Of a DNA stretch of 64,000 nucleotides, positions 62,622-64,000 are shown in pieces. Made by a program: the position numbers and the translations under genes. The stretch spans positions 62,001-126,000 of the forward strand of contig DDKG01000178.1 of NCBI GenBank assembly GCA_002339265.1, read 5' to 3'. Below the pieces are notes generated by a model. The model saw only the letters and a list, made by a program, of their open reading frames with translations. It was not told the origin of the DNA and ran no database searches. Within the stretch, counting starts at the first letter, position 1, and every line of letters begins with the position of its first letter. The DNA comes from Massilia sp. UBA2604. GTDB lineage: Bacteria > Pseudomonadota > Gammaproteobacteria > Burkholderiales > Burkholderiaceae_D.

Positions 62622-64000
62622 TTACCAGGAGGCGCCGACCCGCAGGCCGAACATGCGCGGGTCGTTGTACGACGCGACCGTGAAGCGCTCGTCCGGGCCG
62701 CCAATGCCGGCCCAGGTCTTGGCGCGCTTGTCGAAGGCATTGCGCACATACAGCTCGGCATACCACGGGTAGCGGTCGCCGTCCGGTCCGTTCAGGCGCA
62801 GCGAACCGTCAACCTGGGCATAGGCGCCCTGCACGCTCGACAGGTGCGCTTCGTCGAGGTTGCGCAGGTTGAAGAACATCTTGTCCTGCCAGCGCGCCTG
62901 GATCCACGGGGTGAGCGACATGCCGTTGCTGAAGTAGAAGTCCTGCGAGAAGGACAGGTTCATCGTGCGCGGCGGAGAATACGGCAGGCGGTTGCCGACC
63001 ACGTTGTAGGGACGCAGCTGGGCCAGTGAGGTGTCCGGGCCCGAGTAGTAATCCGGGCATGGCGTGACGCCTTGATTCAGGCGCGAACCGCAACCCAGGT
63101 CGTCGCTGAAGGTGTGATACTCGGCCACCTTGGCCGACAGCAGCGAAGCCGAATAGGTGATGCGAGCATCGCGCCATGGACGATACTGGCCTTCGAGCTC
63201 GAGGCCCTTGATGTTGGCGCGGCCGATATTGCGGGTCGACCACCAGCTGATCACGGCATTGCAGCCCGGGTCGTCGGCCGCGCACGGGCGCTTGTTCTGG
63301 CCGACCGTATGCTGGCCGGTCATCTGCATGTCCTTGTAGCGGCTGTAGAACAGCGTGGCCGACAGGGTCAGACGGTCGTCGAGCATCTTGCCCTTGTAGC
63401 CGAACTCCAGGTTGGTGACGGTCTCGGGGCTGTATGGCAGGAAGGAATACTGCGGGCCGGACGGGCCGGTGGCGCAATCATAGGGCACGCCGTTCGGGTC
63501 GAGCGCATTGCCGCACAGGTTGAAGCGGTCGTTGAAGCCGCCGGCCTTGTAGCCGGTCGACAGCGAGGTATAGAACATATTGCGGCTATCCACCTGCCAT
63601 GTCAGGCCGAGGCGGCCGGTGGTCTTGCGCCAGCCATCCTTGTGGTTGCTGATCGAGGCCGCGGCCGGGAAGGCGCCGCTGCCGTAATAGGCGCCCATGC
63701 CCGGCAACAGCATGCTCGAATCGATGCCCTGCCAGCCTGGCGTGCCCGGCGCGCCGGGCATGTACAGGCCGTTGAAATAGTCGGTGCCGTAGGCTTCCCA
63801 GAACTGGCCGTTGGCATCCTCGCGCTCGTCGCGGCTGGTGCGCACGCCGGCAGTCAGGGTCCACTTGGGGATGAATTCCCAGTCGGCCTGGGCAAAGGCC
63901 GCTTTCGATTCCGAGATGCGGTGCGGCTGGTGGTAGAAGTTCGCCGTCGGGTAGCCATTCGGGCCGCCGCCGCGGAAGTCCTGGCCATAATCGAGGCTGT
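62622..64000 (-). CDS. TonB-dependent receptor, 5' part beyond window edge
   Basis: About 459 C-terminal residues of an outer-membrane receptor barrel. Typical strands are AAFAQADWEFIPKWTLTAGVRTS, YKAGGFNDRFN and PETVTNLEFGYKGKMLDDRLTLSA. The C-terminus MFGLRVGASW ends in the aromatic residue expected for Bam-dependent insertion. Plug and signal peptide are outside the window. It precedes an MFS porter, binding protein and GH20 gene on the same strand, so chito-oligosaccharide uptake is likely. Confidence 0.9.
   Translation of the reverse strand, partial: SLDYGQDFRGGGPNGYPTANFYHQPHRISESKAAFAQADWEFIPKWTLTAGVRTSRDEREDANGQFWEAYGTDYFNGLYMPGAPGTPGWQGIDSSMLLPGMGAYYGSGAFPAAASISNHKDGWRKTTGRLGLTWQVDSRNMFYTSLSTGYKAGGFNDRFNLCGNALDPNGVPYDCATGPSGPQYSFLPYSPETVTNLEFGYKGKMLDDRLTLSATLFYSRYKDMQMTGQHTVGQNKRPCAADDPGCNAVISWWSTRNIGRANIKGLELEGQYRPWRDARITYSASLLSAKVAEYHTFSDDLGCGSRLNQGVTPCPDYYSGPDTSLAQLRPYNVVGNRLPYSPPRTMNLSFSQDFYFSNGMSLTPWIQARWQDKMFFNLRNLDEAHLSSVQGAYAQVDGSLRLNGPDGDRYPWYAELYVRNAFDKRAKTWAGIGGPDERFTVASYNDPRMFGLRVGASW

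Overview
This window looks like a chromosomal segment of a high-GC betaproteobacterium, most likely Oxalobacteraceae close to Massilia, Telluria or Duganella. The reasons are strong G/C bias at third codon positions, extended -10 boxes of the TGTAGAAT type, a Tad pilus locus with a dedicated two-component system, TonB-dependent receptors of the Xanthomonas/Caulobacter carbohydrate type beside glycosidases, and a PaoABC-type molybdoenzyme. Genus assignment is inference. No rRNA, tRNA, CRISPR array, insertion sequence or prophage gene was seen. Both ends cut genes: pqiA on the left and a TonB-dependent receptor on the right.

Layout. 1-3.5 kb: pqiA (partial), an outer-membrane barrel protein, an AI-2E-family permease and a small protein. 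3.6-18.3 kb: a complete-looking Tad (Flp) pilus locus. The minus strand carries a sensor kinase and LuxR-type regulator, then a 48-residue membrane peptide, flp, cpaA, an AAA ATPase, cpaB, rcpA/cpaC, a small lipoprotein, tadZ, tadA, tadB and tadC. The pseudopilin/TadG genes (three) are divergent on the plus strand. A 22-bp perfect palindrome lies between the regulator gene and the flp operon, and an intrinsic terminator directly follows flp. 18.3-34 kb: accessory metabolism and stress genes, namely PaoABC, two-domain winged-helix regulator, isochorismatase-like hydrolase, chloroperoxidase-like hydrolase, catalase, TRIC-family channel, cysteine synthase, MBL hydrolase, purine permease and a DUF4105 protein. 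34-42.9 kb: htpX, a TerC-CBS-CorC protein, an AraC regulator with a probable frameshift, an operon of GlcG/SDR/SnoaL-like/KefB genes, and ppk2.

42.9-64 kb is one long minus-strand carbohydrate-acquisition region. Its first unit (LysR, secreted GH43, ABC solute-binding protein, two permeases, MalK-type ATPase, TonB receptor, cytoplasmic GH43) fits uptake and hydrolysis of arabinose- or xylose-containing oligosaccharides. Two near-identical 26-bp elements precede the secreted GH43 gene and the TonB receptor gene and are good candidates for the LysR operator. Its second unit (TonB receptor, MFS sugar porter with a large periplasmic insert, solute-binding protein, GH20 hexosaminidase, another solute-binding protein, OmpR-type regulator, EnvZ-type kinase) fits chito-oligosaccharide or N-acetylhexosamine use. 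In it, two solute-binding proteins have no ABC permease of their own: one overlaps the MFS porter gene, the other overlaps the two-component regulator gene.
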